Below are positions 1 to 8,590 of a stretch of DNA of 15,012 nt, piece by piece. How positions within the stretch are numbered: position 1 is the stretch's first letter; every line of letters begins with the position of its first letter. A program made the translations under genes and the position numbers. Below the pieces are notes generated by a model. It ran no database searches. It was not told where the DNA came from and was given only the letters and a program-made list of their open reading frames with translations. Origin of the DNA: Rodentolepis nana (Eukaryota; Platyhelminthes; Cestoda; Cyclophyllidea; Hymenolepididae); contig UZAE01014357.1 in NCBI GenBank assembly GCA_900617975.1, positions 1-15,012 of the forward strand, given 5' to 3'.

Positions 1-860
1 TGTAATTGCCTTTTATTATCTTGTTAAAACAATTTGAAAAGAATGCATTCCGAAGTAAGCACATGAAATCTAAAAGATCATTTTGCGCCTCACTATGGTT
101 GGCAAGTAGGTTGCGTTTTACCATCTTCAAGGCATTGTATCTCATTGAAATAAGCAAAGAATTGTTGTAAAAATAGCGAAACTGGAAAAATTCTAATGAG
201 GAAAGCTCAAATATAAAAGTTTTGATATCAAAGACAATTTCGCTCATATTGTTCCCAGCCTTATTGTCAAATCGGAAGGCCAACTGCATTAGTTACAGTT
301 ATAAGGGGCTTTGTGTTTTGTGTGCTTCCCTTTGCTTGCAATGAGTTTAGAAATACTCTTTTCCAAGTGCTGTTGGACATTACCTAAATTGGAAAAGTTG
401 TGCTTCTGAATTTTTTGCTTAAATGGATATATGTGTTTCATAATATACATAAACATAATAACAAGATGTTATGAATATGGTGTTAGATAATTATATTTAT
501 TGAGATAGCAATTTCTACGAGTAAAAAAAGGGCTTAAGCCTTTTTAATAAAGTTAATTTATTTGAATGACTAGTTACTATTGAAGTTATTCAAAGTAGGA
601 AATAATCATCATGACTTTATTGTCCCACTGATTATAGGTATTTTACCCAATAAGGGTCTATCATCCCACTAAATGGCTTTTTTGAGTAATTTCAATTGAG
701 AATTCGCCTCCTTTGCACGTTGACCACGAAGTATAGATGATTGGTCAGTAGAAATGTGAATTCCAATTTCTTGAATTCCACAGAGACAAGAAGAGTGGTG
801 ACGCCAATTGTTATACTATAGGCACACGTTCCGTGGATTTATAGGAGCGCCAATAAGTAA
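1..860. other. Non-coding AT-rich DNA, nothing identified
   Basis: I see no reading frame with coding character, no RNA gene and no recognisable transposon end. The only local structure is a short run of A/T-rich tracts. It may be an intron or intergenic DNA. Confidence 0.5.
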
Positions 861-867
861 ATCTGCA

Positions 868-1252
868 CTAAATTCCTTTCTTCGGAAGTAATTGTGTAAA
901 CAATTCCAATACTGACGATGCGTTGTGTTTCTTATCCCATAAATCTCCAATTACCAGTGTCGCCAGCCCAAGTTCCACTGCATATAGGGGCGTATATATG
1001 CAGCAATTAACATTTGCACCAAAGTGATGCAACCGAAAACGCTCGGTGTTGGGCGTAAACAAAAGACATGTCTTATGCGTTTGTGCTTTGTGCCCAGCTG
1101 TGCAGATTAATGCTTCTTCCATTTGGCCTTCTGCCTTGAATGTCAAATTGAATAAGGCAGTCATTGATTTACTTCTACTATCAACTGTCAACCCAAACCT
1201 GTTCATAGATTGTGTGCAATTATTTTCTCTCACAATTTGTGAATTAGTTTAA
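868..1252. other. GC-richer block with overlapping open frames, unlikely coding
   Basis: This block is less AT-rich than its flanks. It is open for 121 codons on the minus strand (1233 to 868) and 68 codons on the plus strand (1046 to 1252). Neither frame shows a family motif, a signal peptide or splice sites that extend it. The middle holds a palindromic GACATGTC near 1067 and homeodomain-like ATTA cores near 1006. It could be a conserved regulatory element, an unrecognised exon or chance; I do not call a gene. Confidence 0.3.
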
Positions 1253-2440
1253 AATAAAAACGTGGCTTTAAAAATGGTTTTCTATCATGTTTTCGATTCA
1301 AATCTCATTGACAAAATATACGAATTTTCTTTACTACTTCTTGTTGTACAGTAGGATTTCGTATGCGTGTCGCCATTGACGCCTACTAATTGCCAGTCCT
1401 CTCTTTACACCAAATTATTTGCCTTTCTTGATGAAATATTTTAGTTTCTAAACGACAGATAGCAATATATGATATGAGAAACGGATGAATTAGTCGGGGT
1501 TCTGGCATGAAGATTCCTGGAAATGTAATTATTAAGTTGCCTTGCAATGCCATTGTTTCCCCAAACGAAGAAGAGAGCACATTCATCAGTTGAATGGAAG
1601 GATTTCACTTGTTTCCTTTTGAATTTGAGAAGTTGGTTTGTTACTCTTCCCTCTCATTTATTTACACATAATTAGACAAATTAATGTGCTTATTCTGAGT
1701 TGGCTTTTGTATTTAACTGAAGACTTTAGCTTCCTTCTCTAAACTTAATATTGTTTAATCTAAAATAGGGTGGACAGTTTTGCTGTTTCATTCGTTCAAA
1801 AATTTTCTGTGACTTTCAGTATTTATAGAAAGTTTGAAAGTAGGGAGAGAGTTAGCGTGCACCTGATCTCCTTCTAAACTTGAATCCTCTTCTCACTCAA
1901 ACCCGTCATTGTCATGAGAATGGATTCAGGAGGTCACTTGTTCCATGGAAGAGAATTTGTACCATGGTGGTAAGGATGGCAATACATCCACCAGCAAGCA
2001 ATACCAATAGAGGCTGCTATTAGGTGAAATCCAGCTTACTGATAATCTTGTTTGACTACATGTTTTAAAAAATTCCTAAATGAGAAAACTTGTACCCTGA
2101 CGAAAAGCACTACATGCAGAAGGGGACACGCTTGTCGCATATAAAGTCCAAAGAACACTACTTGTTTGATGTTGAATAAACGTTCCTTAATCGAAAATTT
2201 TGTCCAGTCTCTGATAGAAACTTTTGAAGATGTAAGACCTGGCTCCTATTAGATTTCTTTATAGAATTCCCAACAAAAGTTGTAATCAAGCACGGATGAC
2301 GTACAAGGCTAGTCAATATTAGGCCAAAGCTGTGGCACTAACTGGATTTGGTCTTTGTCTCACCTGAGGGGAATGATTGGCTGACAACCAATTTTTGCAA
2401 CAAAACTTGTTTCAGTGTTTGCCTTGTGAAAAATCACCCC
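1253..2440. other. Non-coding DNA with one imperfect hairpin
   Basis: There is no supportable gene. The sequence becomes less AT-rich from about 1860 to 2380 and may hold an old, unidentifiable repeat. The only clear structure is the inverted repeat at 1881-1928, listed separately. Confidence 0.5.
1881..1928. repeat. Imperfect inverted repeat (hairpin)
   Basis: The arms TGAATCCTCTTCTCAC (1881-1896) and ATGAGAATGGATTCA (1914-1928) pair over about 14 positions around a loop of about 17 bases. A further outer CTCC/GGAG pairing can be drawn with an asymmetric bulge. It could be a remnant of a foldback element or a chance palindrome. Confidence 0.45.
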
Positions 2441-2443
2441 ATA

Positions 2444-2469
2444 TTGGGTTGGCAACTAAGTCATTGCTG
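2444..2469 (+). repeat. 5' terminal inverted repeat of the mariner element
   Basis: This is about 26 bp, starting TTGGGTTGGCAACTAAGT and preceded by TA. In this family it is the site bound by the transposase N-terminal helix-turn-helix domains. Its partner at the 3' end is truncated. Confidence 0.8.
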
Positions 2470-2625
2470 TTTTTGTTGACAGATTCACTCTATACTCTCT
2501 TTTGTTTTGTTAACGTGGCCAGAGCATTTAACCTATATTTTTTTCTTACTGTATGGGCTTCTAGGTTAATTAGTAAAATATTTTTTTGTTTAGTTCTTTA
2601 GTTTTGTTTTTATCCCAATTTAAAA

Positions 2626-3657
2626 ATGAAAGAACAGGACGTGGACTTCCGACACATTTTATTGTATTACTTCCGAAAAGGCAATAACGCATCGCAAGCA
2701 CAAAAAAAGTTATGTGCCGTATATGAAGATGAAGCCTTAAAAGAAAGGCAGTGTCGAAATTGGTTTGAAAGATTTCGTTCCGGTGATTTTTCACTAAAAA
2801 ATTCACAACGATCTGGCCGCCCAGTCGAAGTGGATGAAACCCATATCAAGGCCATTATCGATTCAAATCGTCACAGCACAACACGAGATATTGCAGAGAA
2901 GCTGCTCAATGTGTCGCATACATGCATTGAAAAAATTAAAAACCCTTGGTTATGTCAAGAAACTTGATTTATGGATCCCTCACCAGTTAAAGGAAATTCA
3001 TTTGACGCAACGGATTAGCATCTGTGATTTGCTACTGAAACGCAATGAGAATGATCTATTTCTGAAGAACCTAGTTACTGGCGACGAAAAGTGGATAGTT
3101 TATAACAATGTTACTCGCAAGATACCATGGGTGAAGCAAGATCAACCAGCCCAAACAGTATCAAAAGCAGAGATTCACCAAAAAAAATTGTGCTGTCAGT
3201 CTGGTGGGGGGATCACAAAGGAATTTTGTATTTTGAACTCATGCCGCAGAACCAACCGATAAATTCAAATGTGTATGTTGAAGAACTCGAGAAACTGAAG
3301 GATGCAATTGAAGATAAGCGGCCGGCATTATCAAATCGGAAGGCTGTTGTTTTCCATCATGATAACGCAAGGCCCCACACATCTTTGGTTACTCGGCAAA
3401 AATTATTGGAACTGGGTTGGGATGTTTTATCGCACCCACCATATAGCCCTGACCTTGCGCCTTCGGATTACCATTTGTTTCGTTCCATGCAAAACTCTTT
3501 AAATGGTAAAATTTTTAACAACGCGGATGATGTCGGATCACACCTAATTCAGTTTTTTAATAGCAAAGACCAGATATTTTACGAACGGGGAATTTTTACT
3601 CTGCCAGAACGATAGAAAAAGGTCGTCGACAAGAAAGGCCAATATCTAATCGAATAA
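2626..3657 (+). pseudogene. Mariner transposase pseudogene (two frameshifts, one nonsense codon)
   Basis: This is a relic of a mariner transposase, the enzyme that cuts and pastes the element through its terminal repeats. Codons 1-103 hold the two helix-turn-helix DNA-binding domains joined by the linker GRPVEVD (residues 64-70). Near 2932-2937 the frame moves by one, as if two bases were lost in an A-rich stretch. The next frame holds WIPHQL and the first catalytic Asp in TGDEKW (3083-3085). At the A8 run 3180-3187 one base is missing and the original frame resumes. The second Asp (HDNARPH, 3361-3363) and third Asp (YSPDLAPSD, 3466-3468) are 34 residues apart, the mariner DD34D signature. 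A TAG at 3613-3615 replaces an expected Trp. The older stop is TAA at 3655-3657, overlapping an AATAAA. The catalytic residues survive, so inactivation is fairly recent. Confidence 0.92.
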
Positions 3658-3684
3658 AGTTATATTTTTAAACAAAAATTCCGN

Positions 3685-3685
<1 letters not shown>

Positions 3686-3720
<35 letters not shown>
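3686..3720. repeat. TA dinucleotide microsatellite next to an N
   Basis: This is an alternating TA run of about 33 bases at the junction of the truncated mariner and the outer SINE copy. It may have grown from the A/T-rich tail of that minus-strand SINE. The N at 3684 suggests the true length and the junction are uncertain. Confidence 0.9.
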
Positions 3721-3724
<4 letters not shown>

Positions 3725-4374
3725 CATATGGCAGGCGTTTTGATAGTTATCGTTGCCCCTTTAGCTGACTTCGAGCTTCTCAGTGGAGGAGGTACATCAA
3801 AATGAGGAAACGTCGAGAGGGGGGGGCAGAAGAGTGTTTTAAAGATGTAAAAGATACAGACAGCCATAAAGTCAGAGAAAAGGTAAGATGGATACTGTGG
3901 AAGTTGTCGAATATTTATATATTTATTTATTTATATCACATTGCAGGCGTTTTGATAGTAATCGTTAGCCCTTTAGTTGACTTCAGGCTACACAGAGAGG
4001 ATGGAACGTCAAAGTAAAAAAGTCGTTAGAGGAGGGGGGGGGGACAGTAATGTGTTTCAAAGATGTAAAAGAGACGGGCAAAAAGGTAGAAAAAAGTGAG
4101 GTGGGAACTGTGGAAGTAGTCGTATATGACATTTAGTGGGACCATAGTAGCTTAAAGTCAGAAGTCAACTGCCGAATAATAGACGTTTTAGTCGTATGAG
4201 AATACGTTGCCCAGGTTGCACCACGTGGAGTTAAGTCTATCGCACACCCCAGTTGTCGAATATGACATACTGTGGAGTTTGTATTGAGAAGTCCACTGCC
4301 GGTTAATAGACGTTTTTACCGAATAAGTATACGTTGTTCAGGGTGCGCCACGTGGAGGTAAATTTATCGCACTC
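3721..4374 (-). mobile_element. SINE-like retroposon copy A, interrupted by copy B
   Basis: This is the outer member of a nested pair. Its tail half runs from the AT-rich 3721 to 3914 and its head half from 4264 to 4374, where it ends as the complement of the family head (CGCACTCC). It shares the family core: the complement of CCTCCACGTGGTGCACCC at 4348-4358, a poly-G tract (3819-3826), and GCAGGCGTTTTGATAG close to the tail. Copy B lies between the halves. The tail side abuts the TA microsatellite and the mariner end, so I cannot define a TSD for this copy. Confidence 0.75.
3915..4250 (-). mobile_element. SINE-like retroposon copy B, nested in copy A
   Basis: This 336-bp element is flanked by a perfect 13-bp TSD, AGTTGTCGAATAT, at 3902-3914 and 4251-4263. 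Read on the minus strand it starts GGGGTGTGCGAT, exactly the start of the copy at 13993. It ends in a TATAAATAAATAAATATATA-type tail. It contains the family poly-G tract (4034-4043, ten G). The defined 5' end, A/T-rich tail and TSD indicate target-primed retroposition of a short non-autonomous element. No open frame is expected. The source RNA gene is not recognised. Confidence 0.85.
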
Positions 4375-4976
4375 CTAGTAATGAATATATAAATGTGAAC
4401 GCTGGTATTTGTATTTCAAGAGCGCACTGATCTCATTCAACGACAAACATCTTGGGCACAATTTAAATTTTCCCGTTAGACAAATAGCATTCAATGAAGC
4501 ATAAAAATTTAAATGGAAAATTCAATACGATTTGAGTCGCTAATTTTTTCCAGGACAAATAATGAATTAGCAATTATTATTTATCATTTGATGCAAACTC
4601 TAATTTATGCAGTAACTAAAGACATTCAACTTACCAAAACCTCTTTTTCTTTTCACAAAGTCAAAGAAATGTTTACGCGTAACCATATTGTTCCAATATG
4701 GTCAAATTCAAAGTGATAAATGACGATTTTTGAAAATCGATGCAGAATTAATATGATTATGTTGTTTACACACTAGTTTTGAAGATTAAAATGGTTTATC
4801 AAATACATGCAACAAATGGAATCATAATTCTTCATTGTTTAATGATAGTTATCAGAACTAAGCTATTTAAACTTATTTTAAATAGGTAACAGATATTCAA
4901 CAGGGATAGGACGTTGTGCCTAGTAAATATTCATGAAAGATATCTTGAGGGAAAGCGAATTTTGATAAATCTGCGC
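4375..4976. other. AT-rich non-coding DNA
   Basis: There are only short chance frames, for example 4513-4716, which is rich in A/T codons and has no motif. I see nothing else between the SINE pair and repeat X. Confidence 0.5.
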
Positions 4977-5430
4977 CCAACAAGACCATGGAATCTGGAA
5001 ACTAATTCGTTGAATATATCCCTGGGTGATTCTGACATCCCAGTGATTGAAATCAGCAGAACTTCAGGAATGAAGCTGCAGCGGATTGATACACAACTGA
5101 AGCCCTGGATGACTCGGATATCTCAGATTCTCATGGAACACGTTTGCTTATTAAGTATATTGTGTTAAAAGTGCACGCATCGTAAGGTTAGTCACAATCA
5201 AAATGGCTGATCCGCTTAAACAAACGAAGTCTTGTGATTGGCCATTGGTTGTGCGCGCAAGTGCTCACGCTTTAGGCGAGGACGAGCCCCACAAGCTCAA
5301 GAACAAGCAAGTCTTCTATCACATTTACTTAACAAGACAATGAAAAAGGGATACTGTAAGGGAGAGACGCTACTCTTGATTGATATTGAATCGATTAGGT
5401 CATTTTTTAATGTCAAAAACCTGCTTGGAG
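4977..5430 (+). repeat. Dispersed repeat X, copy 1
   Basis: The stretch from about 4977 to 5180 resembles 13070-13215, best at 5014-5080 with a shared TGGGTGATT and GAAATCAG, roughly 70-75% identical by eye. The match resumes at 5375-5425 against 13235-13280. About 200 bp between these parts (roughly 5185-5372) has no partner in the other copy, so it is either an insertion here or a deletion there. The frames open in this region (4914-5168 and 5238-5456) are not shared with copy 2 and are not called as genes. The repeat class is unknown. Confidence 0.6.
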
Positions 5431-5642
5431 TTGAAATAGAAATTTATAACAGATGAATAATCGCCGTTATAGAAAATTGACTGCAAAACCATACTGTTTA
5501 TTTATAATTAGGATTTTTAGTATCAGTTTCTACACAGTGAGAGCATTTGTTAATGGATTTTGCAATAGAAGCGCGACAGTGTAATTACATATTTTACCTA
5601 AATAATATTCGAAGTATCAGCACTATGTATGATTTGTTGTAA

Positions 5643-5952
5643 GCGGTGAGCGATAGACTTACCTCCACGTGGTGTACCCTAGGCAACGTATACTCATTCG
5701 GCAAAAAGTCTATTAACCAGCAGTTGACTCCTCACTTCAAACTACCATCACCCCACTGTATGTCATATTCGTCTACTTCCACAGTACTCACCTCACCTTT
5801 TTAATCTTTGTGAAACACCCTTCTTCCCCCCCCCCTCTCGACTTTTTTCAATTTGATGTTCCTTCCCCTCTGTGAAGCCTGAAGTCAACTAAAGGGTTGT
5901 GGATAAATATCAAAACGCCTGCCATTTGAATTAAACAAATAAATGAAAATAA
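5643..5952 (+). mobile_element. SINE-like retroposon copy C
   Basis: This is a 310-bp copy in plus orientation. The head is GCGGTGAGCGATAGAC, followed by the family core CCTCCACGTGGTGTACCC, a C10 tract (5826-5835), AAACGCCTGCCATTTGAA and an AAATAAATGAAAATAA-type tail. It is flanked by diverged 14-bp direct repeats, ATGATTTGTTGTAA (5629-5642) and ATGATATGTTGAAA (5953-5966), which match at 12 positions. Two mismatches suggest an older insertion than copy B. Its TSD differs from that of the 13993 copy, so the two inserted independently. Confidence 0.8.
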
Positions 5953-6029
5953 ATGATATGTTGAAAATTGTTTCGTAGACGCGACGATCCAAGAATATAC
6001 CTGCAATGCCAAAAAAATATTCTGGCTGC

Positions 6030-6290
6030 ATTCTTTGTTGGAAATTAACCAATACTCCACCTAGTGAACCTGCATAAATGCTATCGCATCAATCTGACAA
6101 TTATACGAGGTCTCTGATATGTGCCAAGTAATATTATTTCCAATTTGCATTCTGATTAGCATTAAGCTAACTGTATTTACTTGCCTGAAATTAAATTCAG
6201 AATATTTTAAGTGAAAATGACAAAATAAATGGTGATTAAAAAGGTATACAACTTGTCATTTGAAGTTGTAAATAGCCTATTGGTGGGTGG
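6030..6290 (+). repeat. Diverged third copy of the CAP-gene upstream block
   Basis: This stretch aligns in order with the inverted-repeat arm at 14555-14815. The best anchors are TGTTGGAAA, then CTGACAATTATACGAG (16 identical bases), GTAATATTAT, TTTGCATT and ACTG.ATTTAC. A gap of about 20 bases lies in the middle. Similarity is roughly 70-75% where aligned, far below the 99% between the two arms. I find no CAP exon after it on the plus strand, so it looks like a promoter relic from an older duplication whose gene was lost. Confidence 0.65.
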
Positions 6291-6299
6291 GGGAGGGGG
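6282..6299 (+). other. G-rich tract, possible G-quadruplex
   Basis: Four G runs (2, 3, 5 and 5) are separated by single T, T and A bases. This allows a two-tetrad quadruplex or an imperfect three-tetrad one. It stands out in AT-rich DNA and sits at the end of the upstream-block relic. Confidence 0.35.
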
Positions 6300-7680
6300 C
6301 AATTTTGTAATATCTTACAAAAAATTAATCAGATTATCTACATACGCTAGTTTAATAGCAGAAACAGAAACGAAATTTAACTGCTTGATTAAATAATTGA
6401 TATCAGAATAAACGCAACTTGAACGAAATATTTAAAGGACAACTTCTTTTCAGTCTAGTCATTAACTGATATCGTTTTGTCAAATTGACTTCAATGACGT
6501 TTTTTGCTTCCCTCAATAGTAATCAATAAGTTTGTCAAGAATGTAAAAAATCGATATTTCAAGTCACTCCTAATTCGTGTAAGCAAGTTTTTATAGCAGT
6601 CCTAATTATTTACTAAATGTCAACGAAAAGTACCCACATAAGCCTCTCTTATTTTTTAAACATATTAAATGGTTTGATCTAGTGGAGACTAATCTCAAAT
6701 CGAATTTTCACCGAACTCAAGAGGAGAAAGGAAATTATTAATGCGGAAGGTGCTGGATCATCTTTGTTAAATCTTCGACGAAGAATTTACGTATCAAATT
6801 ACATGGATGCGATTAAAATTGTTTTGAAACATTTCAAAGAAATATAAACTAATTTGTCAATATCCTAAGTGCATGATTTCAACATTTAAACTGTCTGGCA
6901 ATAATAATAATAATTGTATAATAAAAAAAATAATACGAGTTTTAAAAAAACTCTCACATTTCGACTGAGGTTTCAAGTGCTGAAATATCCACAGTGAATG
7001 CAGTCAAATGCCCCGTAAACGTAAACTTACCTACAAAAATGTGTTCATTCCCCATTAAGTGTGAAAGACGATTTTAGAACTTGGTCGAAGATTTAAGATT
7101 CCCTTCAAGGCAGTTGGCCCATTAATCTTTAATACCCTTCAATCAAACTTATTATCGGCCCTTTTCGGAAGTGCGGGAGTGGGCAATTTAATCGAGAGCC
7201 TTTGGAAAACATGGTCTTTGAGCAGGTGCCTGGAAAGATGCATCAACACAATTAAAGCATAATTGGGGCCCTCACTAAAATTGAGTTACACTTGTCCGTG
7301 ATAGACTATGTTCAAAAATGGGCATAATTTGATATATCTAACAAGAATAACTTTTCTCTTTATCCGAATTTGCTTCTCTTCTCGCACTTAATTGTACTCT
7401 GCATAAACAGTCATTGTGCTCAATTTCAAATGATTTCGTGTTTGCTTAATTTAATCAAAAAATGCCCAAATAATAGGGTTTTCATATCTGTGGAGCATAC
7501 GGAAGACTGGATCAAGGTAATACATTTTTAATTTCCTTTAATGATTAATCTCTTTTAATTAATATATCACAGGCAAATATCATAGACAAAGGAAATAGTT
7601 CACAAGTGAGAATCTCAGGAAATACAAAGGAAATCGTGTGGATTAAGTAATTTCATGAGAATAAATTATTGAAATAGGAT
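6300..7680. other. Non-coding DNA, possible conserved element near 7080-7310
   Basis: No gene is visible on either strand. A short ATA microsatellite lies at 6900-6915. The part from about 7080 to 7310 is less AT-rich and includes an E-box CAGGTG near 7225 and several ATTA cores. It could be regulatory, but that is only composition. Confidence 0.4.
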
Positions 7681-7985
7681 GTCTTAAGACGAGTGGGGTT
7701 TGAAAAATTTTGGCTGGTAGACCGTCGACTTTGAAGTATAATGATGGGAGATTGAAGCGAAGTCAGCATTTGAGATGAGTTGGAATAACTCTTGTTGACA
7801 GGGCGTTTATGGAGAGTAAATGCGGAAGAACGAGGAGATGGAGAATGACTTCGAGACTCGATTTAGAAGATGAGGCAAGTAGTTCGGCCGAATGGTTGGG
7901 AGACACGCGATCACAGCCAGATTGGGTTTTGGACTGCAGAAAGAAGCTGGCACAAGTTGGTAACCATTGTTTCGATAATAATTTT
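7681..7985. other. GC-richer island of unknown origin
   Basis: This block is markedly richer in G (on the plus strand) than its surroundings, with stop codons in every frame I read and no repeat partner in the window. It may be a decayed coding or transposon fragment. I cannot assign it to a family. Confidence 0.35.
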
Positions 7986-8520
7986 TAAGTGAATTATTTG
8001 GAATGTTTTAGGGTTCCAATATGCCCGCATATTTTTAGTATATTGTAGCTAATATAAGGAAACTATATTGCACATTATATTATGTGAGCTAAGAATGCAT
8101 TCACTAAAGCTGCATTAGATTCTCATGGTTTTAATTGTTTTGTTTCGACATAATGAATGTTTGTAACTTTGCAATAGTTTGCAAACTTAAGGCTCATTTA
8201 TGGTGCTTCACAGAAATCTATTCGAATGAACAAAGTTCAGTGCATTACTAGGATTGCTTCAAAAATTGCCCTGCCGATTTCCATTTTCATTGCACTGTGC
8301 CAACAAGATGTGATTAGAAGTATTTTCAATTTTGAATGTTGTTCTAGGATTGAAGGTTAATTTGGCTGATGAGAGATAGATAGGGAAATTTGGGGGAATA
8401 TCCCTTACTAATAACAACCCATAAACCCCTTGCATATAAAATTTCACCTTTGTATATTAAACTTGCAAGCAGATTTCGAAATAATCAAAATATTAGTATA
8501 ATGTTTATTTATCAATAGAG
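7986..8520. other. AT-rich intergenic DNA downstream of the CAP gene
   Basis: No gene is seen. The short frame on the minus strand at 8447-8259 has no motif. This is the 3' flank of the minus-strand CAP gene. Confidence 0.5.
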
Positions 8521-8521
8521 C

Positions 8522-8531
8522 TTTATTTATT
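8522..8531 (-). promoter_or_regulatory. Polyadenylation signal of the CAP gene
   Basis: Two overlapping AATAAA hexamers (complement of 8522-8527 and 8526-8531) lie 60 to 70 bases after the stop codon at 8593-8591, the usual place for a compact insect 3' UTR. Confidence 0.65.
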
Positions 8532-8590
8532 TTATGTTAAACGAATCACAAATGTGTCAAATGTAATGAAAATGGAAAGTAAATTGAGTT

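Larger units (their letters stand above)
2444..3683 (+). mobile_element. Mariner (Tc1/mariner superfamily) transposon, 3' end damaged
   Basis: The 5' terminal inverted repeat begins at 2444 with TTGGGTTGGCAACTAAGTCA, a typical mariner end, directly after the TA dinucleotide at 2442-2443 that mariners target. It is followed by a leader of about 150 bp and the transposase relic. The 3' terminus is missing: only the innermost repeat bases AACAAAAA (3671-3678), complementary to 2470-2477, are seen. The sequence then reads TTCCG, an N at 3684, and a TA microsatellite. The outer 20 or so bases of the 3' repeat are absent. About 1.24 kb remains, close to the family's usual 1.3 kb. The element cannot move on its own. 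Confidence 0.9.

Noticed and set aside
868..1233. 121-codon open frame on the minus strand as a gene
   Set aside because: It has no domain, signal peptide or splice context, and an overlapping frame is open on the other strand; there is no evidence beyond openness.
3802..4017. Open frame across the nested SINEs
   Set aside because: It crosses a SINE-SINE junction and a poly-G tract, so it is a chance frame.
4119..4374. Tandem duplication of the SINE head
   Set aside because: The perfect 13-bp direct repeats at 3902-3914 and 4251-4263 show that a complete SINE inserted inside another; no tandem duplication is needed.
4914..5168. 84-codon frame as a small protein
   Set aside because: It lies in repeat X and is not kept open in the second copy at 13070-13215.
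5238..5456. 72-codon frame as a gene
   Set aside because: It starts in the GC-rich segment unique to repeat X copy 1 and runs into shared repeat sequence; it has no motif.
5657..5675. SINE head derived from U1 snRNA, because of ACTTACCT
   Set aside because: The match is only 8 bases and is not at the element's 5' end; the rest does not resemble U1.
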